Part shown: positions 27,280-35,154 of the stretch, one piece after another
How the letters are laid out: every line of letters starts with the position of its first letter
How positions within the stretch are numbered: position 1 is the first letter of the stretch
DNA from: Legionella quinlivanii
Lineage (GTDB): Bacteria > Pseudomonadota > Gammaproteobacteria > Legionellales > Legionellaceae
Direction of reading: 5' to 3'
DNA length: 64,000 nt
Assembly: GCF_003265995.1 (NCBI RefSeq)
Contig: NZ_MVJN01000002.1
Coordinates: 248,001-312,000, forward strand
The notes under the pieces: model-generated
Told to the model about the DNA's origin: nothing
The model's input: only the letters and a program-made list of their open reading frames with translations
The model's database searches: none
Translations under genes and position numbers: made by a program

Positions 27280-28134
27280 CTACAAATCATTTTTTAAATT
27301 AAAGCCAGTACCAGGTACTTTAGCAATATTGTCCAATAGTTTACCAATAAGATTATCAGCAATATCGGGATTAGCTATCCCATGCGAGTTAGATGATTCA
27401 AGAATGGCAGTATTATATCTGATACGCTTGTCCTTACCCAGCTTGTAAGTTTCTTTAGCTACCTCAATCAGGTGCAGCTCCAAATCTACTAAATAGGTAT
27501 GAGGAAGTTTGTTTTCACTAAGGTCATCCTGGATGAGCTTTGCGCATTTATCCATAAAACACAAGCAAAAGATGAGCAGTGCATGAAGTTTCAAATTTCC
27601 AACATTCGTCTTTAAAAAATTGATTTCTTTATTCAAAGTAGCTTGCAATTCATTCAGCCAGGGTCTCACAAGATTATGAAGTGTTTTCAGCGGTTTCTGA
27701 GCATCAAGCCTTTCGGAGGTGCTATAAGCTGGGTTCTGACTATCATTTGCCAAGACTTTGTATGAATCGGCAAATAGTAACAGGAATAACTCAATCTGAC
27801 TGACAAGAAACTCCTGAACTTTCTCAATCCCGGGAAGGTCTTCAGGGAGTTTAGTCTTAAAAAAATTATCCCAGTTTTGAATCAAGGTATTCATGTCATT
27901 CATATCAGAATTAAAAGCCTCAAGACATTTAGTATTTTTTTTGCCAATTTTATATTCATTGTTTTTTGAATCTCCATCGAGTTTATACTCAATGTTTTTT
28001 GAGGCTTCATTGAGCTCCTCTTCATAAGAGCTTTGCTTTTTATTAAAGCCGGGAGACACAGGCTGCTGGGGATCTGAATTGTACACACCTCTATCTCCCT
28101 TAAAAATGTAATGACCCTGACTTTTGCGCGGCAC
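27280..28134 (-). CDS. Hypothetical protein, possible effector
   Basis: This 284-aa protein starts at GTG 28134 with a strong AAGGAG 6 bases upstream. The first 70 residues are polar and contain a small repeat (NIEYKLDGDSK then NNEYKIGKK). Residues about 90-270 are helical, with LFLLLFADSY and LHALLIFCLCF as hydrophobic helix cores; the second might be membrane-associated. No catalytic motif is recognised. It sits between zwf and another effector-like gene on the same strand. An effector role is suggested only by neighbourhood and composition. Confidence 0.65.
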   Translation of the reverse strand: MPRKSQGHYIFKGDRGVYNSDPQQPVSPGFNKKQSSYEEELNEASKNIEYKLDGDSKNNEYKIGKKNTKCLEAFNSDMNDMNTLIQNWDNFFKTKLPEDLPGIEKVQEFLVSQIELFLLLFADSYKVLANDSQNPAYSTSERLDAQKPLKTLHNLVRPWLNELQATLNKEINFLKTNVGNLKLHALLIFCLCFMDKCAKLIQDDLSENKLPHTYLVDLELHLIEVAKETYKLGKDKRIRYNTAILESSNSHGIANPDIADNLIGKLLDNIAKVPGTGFNLKNDL

Positions 28135-28208
28135 AGTCGCTCCTTAATCGGCAAGTTACTTTGATAATTTTACAGCAAATAACAATTTTTATCCACTAAG
28201 TTTTATAT

Positions 28209-29567
28209 TTAGACTTTTATTGGCACTGAAATTTCATCGCATGATGCCGTTAAACGATGTTCCTCTCGTGCTTTCTTCACCATAAAGAATGTTGAACCAC
28301 AGCCGTAAAATGAATCAACGGATCGTTTCAGACTTCCCCTCCCTGATTCACTGCTCCCTGTAATCTGTGAACTGGAACTGGATAAATCCATTGAGCTGGT
28401 CAAAGAAGAATTCGAACTGCTTAAATCGACTTCACTCTCACTATCGCTCGCACAAAGATGCGTTGATTTTCCTGTTCTGAGTCCCTGATGAACTTCTCCG
28501 GTTAACATATTGTGCACACCCGGAAAACTAACACCGTGCGATCCACGATACTCTATACCTTTAAATTCGGATAACACACTATCACATGCCTGACAGCACA
28601 GCTTGGATATACCGATATGAACAGGTTCCTCTGGTTTTATCGAGTTGTTCTGACGCAGATAGTCAACTATTAATTGTTCTGCATGCCAGTTCCCTTTGCC
28701 AATGCTGTCTGAACGGACTAATAATTCGTAGTTGCCAGATGTTAATGCTTTAGCTTGCTCGACAGATAACCCTGCATCAGTTATACCATAGTATTTTGCC
28801 AGAAAATAAGAGGATGCCAGCTTTAATAATGCCTTTTGCAGGTGCTCTCTTTGGCTTTCACACTTTTTATTGCGCTCCGGCACTACCGTGGCATAACCGC
28901 CCGCATCTTCCTGACCTAAAGCCCTGACTGCCAGTGCCGCCAGAGCCAGGCCTTTGGCATTAAAAGCAATATTTAACTTTTCATCCGCAAGCGATTCACC
29001 ATCGGTAAGAAACATATCAATATCATCTGAGACTTCAAATTTAGAATCAGCCAGAAAATCTGCTTCCATTTTTTTGATGAAATCCTGTACGATATTTAAG
29101 CGTCGCTCCATCAGTTTAGTAAACTTGCTGATGGTATCCGCTTCGTCAGTAGCTGTAATACGTGGGAAGTTAGAGGCTATTACAAATTTCCCTTCATGCA
29201 ATACGACTGCAACACAGGGGCTAATCGTATCATGCACAGCCATAAGACGACTCAAGCTATCGACTCGTCGTTGTGCTTTTACTGCGTTTTTTCTTGTTCT
29301 TTGTGGCTCAGGCGGAACAGCTATATTATTTTCACGGATAAATTGATCAATAAAATTAGTATGCGGAAATTTATTCGTCGCAGCAGGTGTCAAGGCTAAC
29401 TGATTAATTATCGCAGGAACGATTTTATTGACGATGTCGTTATCCTCTACACCAGTCTCTGTTAAATAATGAGCAATCCCTTTTGCTTTACTATTGGAGA
29501 TATTAATTTTTGGTTGCTGTGTGGCAGCACTATTAAGGATTAACTCTTGAATCTGAGATTGGCGCAT
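28209..29567 (-). CDS. Deaminase-like zinc protein, probable effector
   Basis: Start ATG 29567 is preferred (CGAGG 7 bases upstream); the frame extends to 29636. The protein is 452 aa. From this start His295-Ala-Glu297 followed by Cys325-x-x-Cys328 (in KLCCQAC) gives the HxE...CxxC zinc and proton-shuttle signature of the cytidine-deaminase-like fold. Upstream, SPCVAVVLHEGKFVIASN (about 118-135) resembles the first beta strands of that fold, and the long helical region between may be an insert. The closest described class I can suggest is the toxin/effector deaminases of intracellular bacteria (such as the OTT_1508-like group). The last 90 residues are Ser-rich, ending with a basic/acidic tail (KKAREEH...), as in secreted substrates. 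Substrate unknown; assignment inferred from motifs only. Confidence 0.65.
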   Translation of the reverse strand: MRQSQIQELILNSAATQQPKINISNSKAKGIAHYLTETGVEDNDIVNKIVPAIINQLALTPAATNKFPHTNFIDQFIRENNIAVPPEPQRTRKNAVKAQRRVDSLSRLMAVHDTISPCVAVVLHEGKFVIASNFPRITATDEADTISKFTKLMERRLNIVQDFIKKMEADFLADSKFEVSDDIDMFLTDGESLADEKLNIAFNAKGLALAALAVRALGQEDAGGYATVVPERNKKCESQREHLQKALLKLASSYFLAKYYGITDAGLSVEQAKALTSGNYELLVRSDSIGKGNWHAEQLIVDYLRQNNSIKPEEPVHIGISKLCCQACDSVLSEFKGIEYRGSHGVSFPGVHNMLTGEVHQGLRTGKSTHLCASDSESEVDLSSSNSSLTSSMDLSSSSSQITGSSESGRGSLKRSVDSFYGCGSTFFMVKKAREEHRLTASCDEISVPIKV

Positions 29568-29697
29568 TTTAAACCTCGGAAATTGAATCTTAACTTTCAG
29601 TGAAAACTGAACATTTTCGAGTAGTTTACAGGTCAAAAATTAACAAAATATTAAAATATTAATACTTTTTGAATTATTATGCACAAATTACAATGTA

Positions 29698-29725
29698 TTG
29701 ATTCATGAGTCAGCTGGAGTATACT
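29698..29725 (+). promoter_or_regulatory. Sigma70-type promoter for the 283-aa secreted protein
   Basis: TTGATT (29698-29703) and TATACT (29720-29725) are 16 bp apart. The predicted transcript starts near 29732, about 50 bases upstream of ATG 29784, which has an AAGGAGG Shine-Dalgarno. Confidence 0.6.
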
Positions 29726-29783
29726 GAAACCTCACATGCTTCATAGATGTTAAAAGGATTTAACTCTCAACAAGGAGGTTGTA

Positions 29784-30635
29784 ATGAAGTTCAGATTATT
29801 TTGTGCGGCTCTGCTCCTGTCTCCCCTGTCAGCATTTGCGGATGAGGTTCCTGAAAATAAACCTGTAATACCTGCTGCAAACGCCGCTCCTGAAAATACC
29901 GTGCTGCGCCAATATACAACAGAAGACAAAACAGCTGATCTGGCCAGTTTCCAGCGCAGTATAGATTATCCTACTCAAATTGTTCGAATCAAAGGAAGCC
30001 TTGCGGATAAAAATTTAAGTTGTGATGAGGTCAATAAAGCAATTGATAAGGCAATGGTATCAAAAATAACTCCTGATAAGTTTACTTACAATATTTATAT
30101 TTCCTGCAGCTATGATCCTCAGACTCGTCTGGCCACCAGCTTTTTAATCAATACTTATTTTGATCCGCTTTCAGATAATGCTATCGATTATTTAAATAAC
30201 TATCTGGCCGAATATAATGGTTCTGATCTGCTAGGAACCTCTTTTAATATTGAAAGTGCGAAGGGCGTTGTTATCTCCATGAACCTGAATGCCGGTTATA
30301 AAAATAACATGCGCAAAACCACTTATACTTTATATCACCAGGATCGTGGAAATTATTTTTTTAAAAGCAATTATGATTTGAAAAAAGAACTTATAGCCGA
30401 TATTTACAGCCGTTTTTATTCCAACGATCCGGAAGTCGTTTTACCTTTTCTCGACAAATGGATTAGCCCCTATGCCAGCTCTATTTATCCTGGAATTCTT
30501 CGCTCTTCAAATTATGTGGAGCTGCAGCCTGAAAGGATATTCGTAATGGACCATGAAGGGGATCTTTTCGTGTCTAATTTAAAATATTATTTCGCTCACA
30601 CCTGCACTAAATATACCAATAAACGTTGTATGTAA
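29784..30635 (+). CDS. Secreted hypothetical protein, 283 aa
   Basis: A Sec signal peptide (residues 1-19, cleavage after AFA) is followed by a Pro/Ala-rich linker (about 22-38) and a roughly 240-residue mixed alpha/beta domain rich in Tyr, Asn and Asp. Cysteines pair plausibly (near 76 and 104; near 275 and 282). The strong AAGGAGG Shine-Dalgarno and good promoter suggest high expression. I do not recognise the family. Monocistronic; a hairpin lies between it and the convergent membrane protein gene. Confidence 0.75.
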   Translation: MKFRLFCAALLLSPLSAFADEVPENKPVIPAANAAPENTVLRQYTTEDKTADLASFQRSIDYPTQIVRIKGSLADKNLSCDEVNKAIDKAMVSKITPDKFTYNIYISCSYDPQTRLATSFLINTYFDPLSDNAIDYLNNYLAEYNGSDLLGTSFNIESAKGVVISMNLNAGYKNNMRKTTYTLYHQDRGNYFFKSNYDLKKELIADIYSRFYSNDPEVVLPFLDKWISPYASSIYPGILRSSNYVELQPERIFVMDHEGDLFVSNLKYYFAHTCTKYTNKRCM

Positions 30636-30650
30636 AACACAACAATTCTA

Positions 30651-30681
30651 TATCAGGACTACAACAATTGCAGTCCTGATA
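30651..30681. terminator. Hairpin between two convergent genes
   Basis: TATCAGGACT (30651-30660) pairs with AGTCCTGATA (30672-30681), a perfect 10-bp stem with an 11-base loop, 15 bases after one stop and 8 bases from the other. The T-runs on both sides are weak, so it is a probable but modest bidirectional terminator. Confidence 0.55.
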
Positions 30682-30689
30682 ATTTCTGA

Positions 30690-31091
30690 TTAAAAACTTG
30701 TAAACAGATAATAATAACCCTTGTACAACAGGAACAAACCAATCAACAAATAGATCAAAGCCATTATCATCAATCCATTGGCATGTGCTGACCACCAGTG
30801 AGCCATTCTTATTGCCTGATCAGGGAAGAATAAACGCAATAAAGCACTCAAGAGTATAAGCCAGCCAGTAATTGTGATTATCAAAGGCCAGGCCACTACC
30901 CAAACGTTATGACTAATGACCAGCAATAATCCTAAGATTAACGTTATGATGGCCATAAAAAGCATCAACGGTGAATCGGCAACCATCGCATTGATTAAGG
31001 GATGTAAATTTTTACGGCGGAAAAAGACATATAAACTGGTAATCACCAAATACCAGCCGATCACTTTCGCCAGGAAAATTGTAATGTCCAT
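30690..31091 (-). CDS. Small integral membrane protein, 133 aa
   Basis: Start ATG 31091 is chosen because GGAG lies about 7 bases upstream; the longer frame begins with TTG. Four hydrophobic helices (about residues 4-24, 38-60, 64-88 and 104-128) with short loops indicate a four-helix inner membrane protein. The charged FRRKN loop after helix 1 suggests it is cytoplasmic. Family not identified. It is convergent with the secreted 283-aa gene, and a long inverted repeat lies upstream. Confidence 0.75.
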   Translation of the reverse strand: MDITIFLAKVIGWYLVITSLYVFFRRKNLHPLINAMVADSPLMLFMAIITLILGLLLVISHNVWVVAWPLIITITGWLILLSALLRLFFPDQAIRMAHWWSAHANGLMIMALIYLLIGLFLLYKGYYYLFTSF

Positions 31092-31163
31092 AGCGTGCTC
31101 CAAAATACAGTTTCTATATTATTAGTATAGCCTAAACAGTTGTTTTTTTGCATATTTTTGAAT

Positions 31164-31308
31164 CACGTCATCCGGAGCACCGCGAGGGATTTCCTTACAG
31201 TTCATACACTCGAATAGTGAGTTAAATTCCGGCAGGATGAATTAGAGCTCGAAATGGTAAAGACCGTGCCACTCCGAGGAGATCCCTCGCTGCGCTCGGG
31301 ATGACGTG
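31164..31308. repeat. Intergenic inverted-repeat element, family B (degenerate copy)
   Basis: The left arm (31164-31194, CACGTCATCCGGAGC...) and right arm (31278-31308, ...GGGATGACGTG) are inverted copies with about 26 of 31 positions matching, separated by 83 bases. The GTCATCC...GGATGAC theme is shared with the element at 47271-47388. It lies upstream of the 133-aa gene and downstream of the symporter gene. Confidence 0.65.
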
Positions 31309-31319
31309 GGGAATTACAT

Positions 31320-32852
31320 TTATTCTAACATCAATGTCGTTAAATCATCAGATGGTTTTAACTGCATTTTTTTGATTAAAAAAGTACCCAAAGCAGCAAT
31401 TAGAAAATTGAGAATTAATGCGTAACAGGATAAATATCCCGGTATAATATAATCCCCTATTTTCAAGGGATAGATGGAGGATTTAAAGTTTAACCACAGG
31501 ATCCCCCAGGTGCCGCTGATAATTCCCACAATCCAGCCCAAAATCAAGGCACGATAATCAAACCAGCGCGTATACAAGCCCACGATAACAGAAGGAAATG
31601 TCTGGCTAATCCAGATTCCACCCAATAACTGCAATTGAATGATATAATCCAGCGGCAAAAAAAGGATAAATGCCAATGCGCCTGCTTTAATCAGCAAGGA
31701 GATAATCTTGGCAATTTTCGCCTCATCCTTAAGCGAAACTGAAGCCCTGGTATATTCTTTATAAATGTTTCGCGTACATAAATTAGCTGCAGAAATCGAC
31801 ATAATTGCAGCCGGCACTAAACCGCCAATGGCAAAGGCCGCGAAAGCAATGCCAAGAAACCAGTCTGGAAAGCTGACAAGATACAAAGCGGGCACTGCAA
31901 AATTCGCTTTATATTGTTGGAAATAGGCGGTAAACCGAGGGTTTGCTTCAACACCAGCCGCCAAGGCCATATAGCCTAGCAAAGCGCATATCCCCAATAA
32001 CACTGAGAAAAGCGCAAGAAGTATCATATTTTTTCGGATAGCGTTTTCACTTTTAGCACTCAGCATCACATTAATGCTGTGCGGATATAACAGTAATGCC
32101 AATGCTGAACCAAATGCCAGTGTAAGATAAGCACTGTATTGATTCATATTGCCTTCGACCGGGGCTTTTAAAAGCAGTTTATCGGTGGGGATTTTTGCAA
32201 AAATAGCTGAGAATCCCCCCAACTTTGCCGGAATAATCAGAATGGCTGCAATTAAAGCGATATAAATTAATATATCTTTCACCACTGCAATCAGAGCAGG
32301 CGCTCTGACCCCGCTTCGATACGTATAAACAGACAATATAATAAATGCGATGATTAGAGGGGCCTCGCCAGCCAGGCCTGATGTGGGAAATCCCAAGGCT
32401 GCGATAATGATCTGAATGCCGGCTAATTGCAAAGCGATATAGGGCATCGTGGCGATAACCCCGGTTATCGCCACCAGTAAAGAGAGCAGTGAACTGTCAT
32501 AGCGAGCCCTGACAAAGTCGGCTGCCGTAATAAACCCATGTTGTTTTGACACTGCCCATAATTTTGGAAGGATAAGAAAGCCGAGCGGGTATACAATAAA
32601 GGTGTAGGGAATAGCAAAGAATCCAAGAGCGCCAGCCCCATACATAAACGCAGGAACAGCAATAAAGGTATACGCCGTGAATAAATCGCCACCTACTAAA
32701 AACCAGGAGATAATGGTTCCGAAACTGCGCCCGGCCAGAGCCCATTCATGAAGAGAATCCATGTCTGCCTTTCGCCAGTGAACAGCCATAAAACCAATGA
32801 GGCTCACCAACAGGAAAAAGAAAAGAAAAATCAGCAACATGCTAAAAGACAC
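31320..32852 (-). CDS. Sodium:solute symporter family transporter
   Basis: This 510-aa protein has about 13 membrane helices and solute:sodium symporter features: WALAGRSFGTIISWFLVGGDLFTAYTF near the N-terminus (unwound-helix substrate/Na region), DFVRARYDS, ALIAVVKDILIYI, and GGLVPAAIMSISAANLCTRNIY (the family G-G-x-x-P-A signature). It should import an organic solute with Na+; the substrate cannot be read from sequence. Start is GTG 32852, with GGAG 8 bases upstream. Members of this subfamily usually follow a small DUF3311 gene. Here that partner is 1.9 kb away at 34792-34992, with an effector-like gene in between on the opposite strand. Confidence 0.9.
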   Translation of the reverse strand: MSFSMLLIFLFFFLLVSLIGFMAVHWRKADMDSLHEWALAGRSFGTIISWFLVGGDLFTAYTFIAVPAFMYGAGALGFFAIPYTFIVYPLGFLILPKLWAVSKQHGFITAADFVRARYDSSLLSLLVAITGVIATMPYIALQLAGIQIIIAALGFPTSGLAGEAPLIIAFIILSVYTYRSGVRAPALIAVVKDILIYIALIAAILIIPAKLGGFSAIFAKIPTDKLLLKAPVEGNMNQYSAYLTLAFGSALALLLYPHSINVMLSAKSENAIRKNMILLALFSVLLGICALLGYMALAAGVEANPRFTAYFQQYKANFAVPALYLVSFPDWFLGIAFAAFAIGGLVPAAIMSISAANLCTRNIYKEYTRASVSLKDEAKIAKIISLLIKAGALAFILFLPLDYIIQLQLLGGIWISQTFPSVIVGLYTRWFDYRALILGWIVGIISGTWGILWLNFKSSIYPLKIGDYIIPGYLSCYALILNFLIAALGTFLIKKMQLKPSDDLTTLMLE

Positions 32853-32978
32853 GAATTACTCCATTATTGTGAATCACTCCCTGAAACCTGCTCATTATAA
32901 ATATTAAATGCAAGCGAACACCAGTAAGTTCTGAGTCTTATGCTTATTTAAGATAGCCTATATCTAATTGGTCAATAA

Positions 32979-34778
32979 ATGGTCTACATTTGTAATATAT
33001 GTTGTTGCAATGAGAAGTTTATGCCAGGCTCAGAACCCCAAGCCCCACTGGGCTACACCAGTAATAAGGAAATGTCCCAGGATTTCCTGATCCCAATGAT
33101 CAATCGTATTCTTGAAAAAGGAGGCATCAACCTGACAGCTAATGATGATGGAATATGTAACGGGCTGGCAGCTGTGTACATTAAATATGCTTTGCAGGGA
33201 AAAAGCAGTGAGTTTGCAGCCATGCTGAATGCCATCAATCAGAGAGGTCAGCAGGCAATTATGGAGGGGATTGATGAATCCCCTCCTCCGTCCACTAGTT
33301 CAGATAATGAAATTTCAGATAGTGATATCAATCGCTTCATTCAGGAGGTCGTCTATTGCTTTCTGCCTGATGAATTTGACAAACAACTGAGCCAGGTTGA
33401 TGCCGTGCATCTGGTAACGGTTCCTGTAGAAAAGCCTGTAGAAAGTCCTGATGGAAATGTAACCAGAATCACTGAACCCCAGAAATTGCAATCAGTTTAC
33501 AAGCTGGGACTGGTTGCAGAAAAGGGAGCATGGAAACAGATTTTCAATAAGATGAGAGCGCCTGATACTGCCTGGCACGTAGGCTCTCTTGATCACGCAG
33601 TGGCGGTTCATGTCAACAAAGAGGGTAACTTCGAGGTTTATGATCCTAACTATCGTAAAATAGCGGTGTTCAAAGATGGTCATCCAAAACCTGAATCCAC
33701 AGCAGCAGGTCAACTGGAAAATTTTTTATTCAGGCGATTTGCAATGGAAACCAACAAAATGGCATTGAGTATTGACGTAGTAGCACATCCACAGGCGACA
33801 ATCGATTTTAAATTCCCTGATAAAGAAAGCTTTATCATCGATAATCTTATCAGCAGATATCCTGACGCCGCAAATAACGCTTTAATGAATAGCAATGGAG
33901 CACCCTATAATCAATTGGCTATGGCAGCAAGGGTGAATGATACAGAAATGATAAGATTATGGCTTGAAAAAGGCAGCTCCTCTTCACACGTCGCTTTATT
34001 GGTTGCAGTTCAGGATAACCGGCTGGATTCTCTGGATGTACTACTTCAAAATCAATATCGCCATTGCTTAAACGATCCTGAAAACAGTCCTCTTTCTGCC
34101 TATTATGACGCGGTTAAAGTAGCATTGAAGAAGGGACGTGCAGAGTCACTAGGTAAGTTACTGAATGATCAGGATATTGCTTCATCTATCAGTGAATTAC
34201 TACAAAATGAAAAGCAGGGAATGCAATTCCAGCTTGAACTTCTTAGTCATGCGGCAAAATCACGTAATCCTAATTGCATCCGAATGTTTACAAATTTTCT
34301 AAAAGATAATGTACCTGATCTGGATCTCGCTCAATTAATTAATTCCGGTAATGTGCTGGAAATAGCCCGGGAAGCTGGGAATCCTCAATGTCTGCAGATA
34401 TTAAAAAATCTTGTTGCCGAAAAACCAGGCATGGCACAGGACAGTGCAAATGACCTCAATTCAGCAGAGGATGAAATGCCCGCCTACCCTTCTAACGAGG
34501 AGGAGGTTAAGCATTTTATTTGGAGATTACCGTCATTCAGAGCAGTTATCTCCATGATAGTAGATAAAATAGCCAGTTTTTTTAGATCGTCAAAAGCCGA
34601 GACTGATTCATCTACTCAAAAATATAAGACACAGATTGATGAAGTGAAGTCTGTGACTCGAATATCAGAGGATCCAGCAGCGACTAGTCAGAGCATCAAA
34701 TCTCGCCTGTCGATTGAAAAAGCATCCAATGAAGACGCTCCCGAGGCACCAAATTCTTTAAACCAGTTTACGAGTTAA
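32979..34778 (+). CDS. Ankyrin-repeat protein with a possible C58-like cysteine protease domain, probable effector
   Basis: The 599-aa protein has a possible catalytic triad in its first 240 residues: Cys60 in DGICNGLAAVYIKY, His206 in LDHAVAVHV and Asp222 in FEVYDPNY. His-Asp spacing is 16 residues, as in the YopT/C58 family, and the GxCxGL context also fits. Residues about 300-360 look like ankyrin repeats (YNQLAMAARVNDTEMIRLWLEKG, then ALLVAVQDNRLDSLDVLLQ), followed by more helical repeats to about 480. The last 100 residues are polar, Ser/Glu-rich and probably the translocation signal. ATG 32979 and ATG 33021 are both possible; neither has a strong RBS. Ankyrin effectors are known in Legionella; the protease assignment is inference. 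Confidence 0.7.
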   Translation: MVYICNICCCNEKFMPGSEPQAPLGYTSNKEMSQDFLIPMINRILEKGGINLTANDDGICNGLAAVYIKYALQGKSSEFAAMLNAINQRGQQAIMEGIDESPPPSTSSDNEISDSDINRFIQEVVYCFLPDEFDKQLSQVDAVHLVTVPVEKPVESPDGNVTRITEPQKLQSVYKLGLVAEKGAWKQIFNKMRAPDTAWHVGSLDHAVAVHVNKEGNFEVYDPNYRKIAVFKDGHPKPESTAAGQLENFLFRRFAMETNKMALSIDVVAHPQATIDFKFPDKESFIIDNLISRYPDAANNALMNSNGAPYNQLAMAARVNDTEMIRLWLEKGSSSSHVALLVAVQDNRLDSLDVLLQNQYRHCLNDPENSPLSAYYDAVKVALKKGRAESLGKLLNDQDIASSISELLQNEKQGMQFQLELLSHAAKSRNPNCIRMFTNFLKDNVPDLDLAQLINSGNVLEIAREAGNPQCLQILKNLVAEKPGMAQDSANDLNSAEDEMPAYPSNEEEVKHFIWRLPSFRAVISMIVDKIASFFRSSKAETDSSTQKYKTQIDEVKSVTRISEDPAATSQSIKSRLSIEKASNEDAPEAPNSLNQFTS

Positions 34779-34791
34779 GTGGCTTTATCAT

Positions 34792-34992
34792 TTACTTCTT
34801 TGCAACCTCTGTCATCCAATAAACGATTGCAATTATTATCGCGCCGAAAAAAATCCATGCTAACTGGTACCAGTAAAAAAAGGGGAAACCGAATAGTATT
34901 GGTTCAAGCTTGTTGTACCAGGGTAAAGGAAGAACCGCCAGAATGGGAATCAGCAAGAGCCAATACCAGTGTCGTTTGGATTTACGAAGCAT
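34792..34992 (-). CDS. DUF3311 small membrane protein (usual symporter partner)
   Basis: ATG 34992 gives 66 residues; the longer frame begins with TTG. Two hydrophobic helices (about 10-28 and 34-58) with LLLIPILAVLPLPWYN and PFFYWYQLAWIFFGA match the DUF3311 family, short proteins normally encoded directly upstream of a sodium:solute symporter. Here the matching symporter is on the same strand but 1.9 kb downstream, beyond the ankyrin/protease-like gene. A plus-strand frame over the same bases is regarded as spurious. Confidence 0.8.
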   Translation of the reverse strand: MLRKSKRHWYWLLLIPILAVLPLPWYNKLEPILFGFPFFYWYQLAWIFFGAIIIAIVYWMTEVAKK

Positions 34993-35154
34993 AGGCAACT
35001 AATTTAAAACGGGATTTTTGTATGGTCATTGAATTACACAAAAAATGCAATAGGATTTTCCATTTGCAAAAGACAGTGATACTATTTGCCTCGATGGATT
35101 AAGCCTTTCTTTTCAGAAAGCACAGGCTGCTCAACAGTGAAACAGGATATGGCA

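Noticed and set aside
29640-29680. TTAATATT-type repeats resembling a PmrA box upstream of the deaminase-like gene
   Set aside because: The two TTAAT cores are only 8 bases apart on the minus strand, not the 11 expected for the tandem Legionella PmrA box; it is probably just A/T-rich sequence.
32853-32905. 17-codon frame (minus) overlapping the start of the symporter gene
   Set aside because: Too short, no RBS, and a better DUF3311 partner was found at 34.8 kb.
34779-34994. Plus-strand 71-codon frame after the ankyrin-like gene
   Set aside because: It overlaps the DUF3311 gene, which has clear family sequence; the plus-strand product has no recognisable features.
35086-35154. Upstream extension of the inositol transporter from a TTG
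   Set aside because: TTG is a rare start, no RBS precedes it, and the extra 23 residues are unlike the hydrophobic start of the family.
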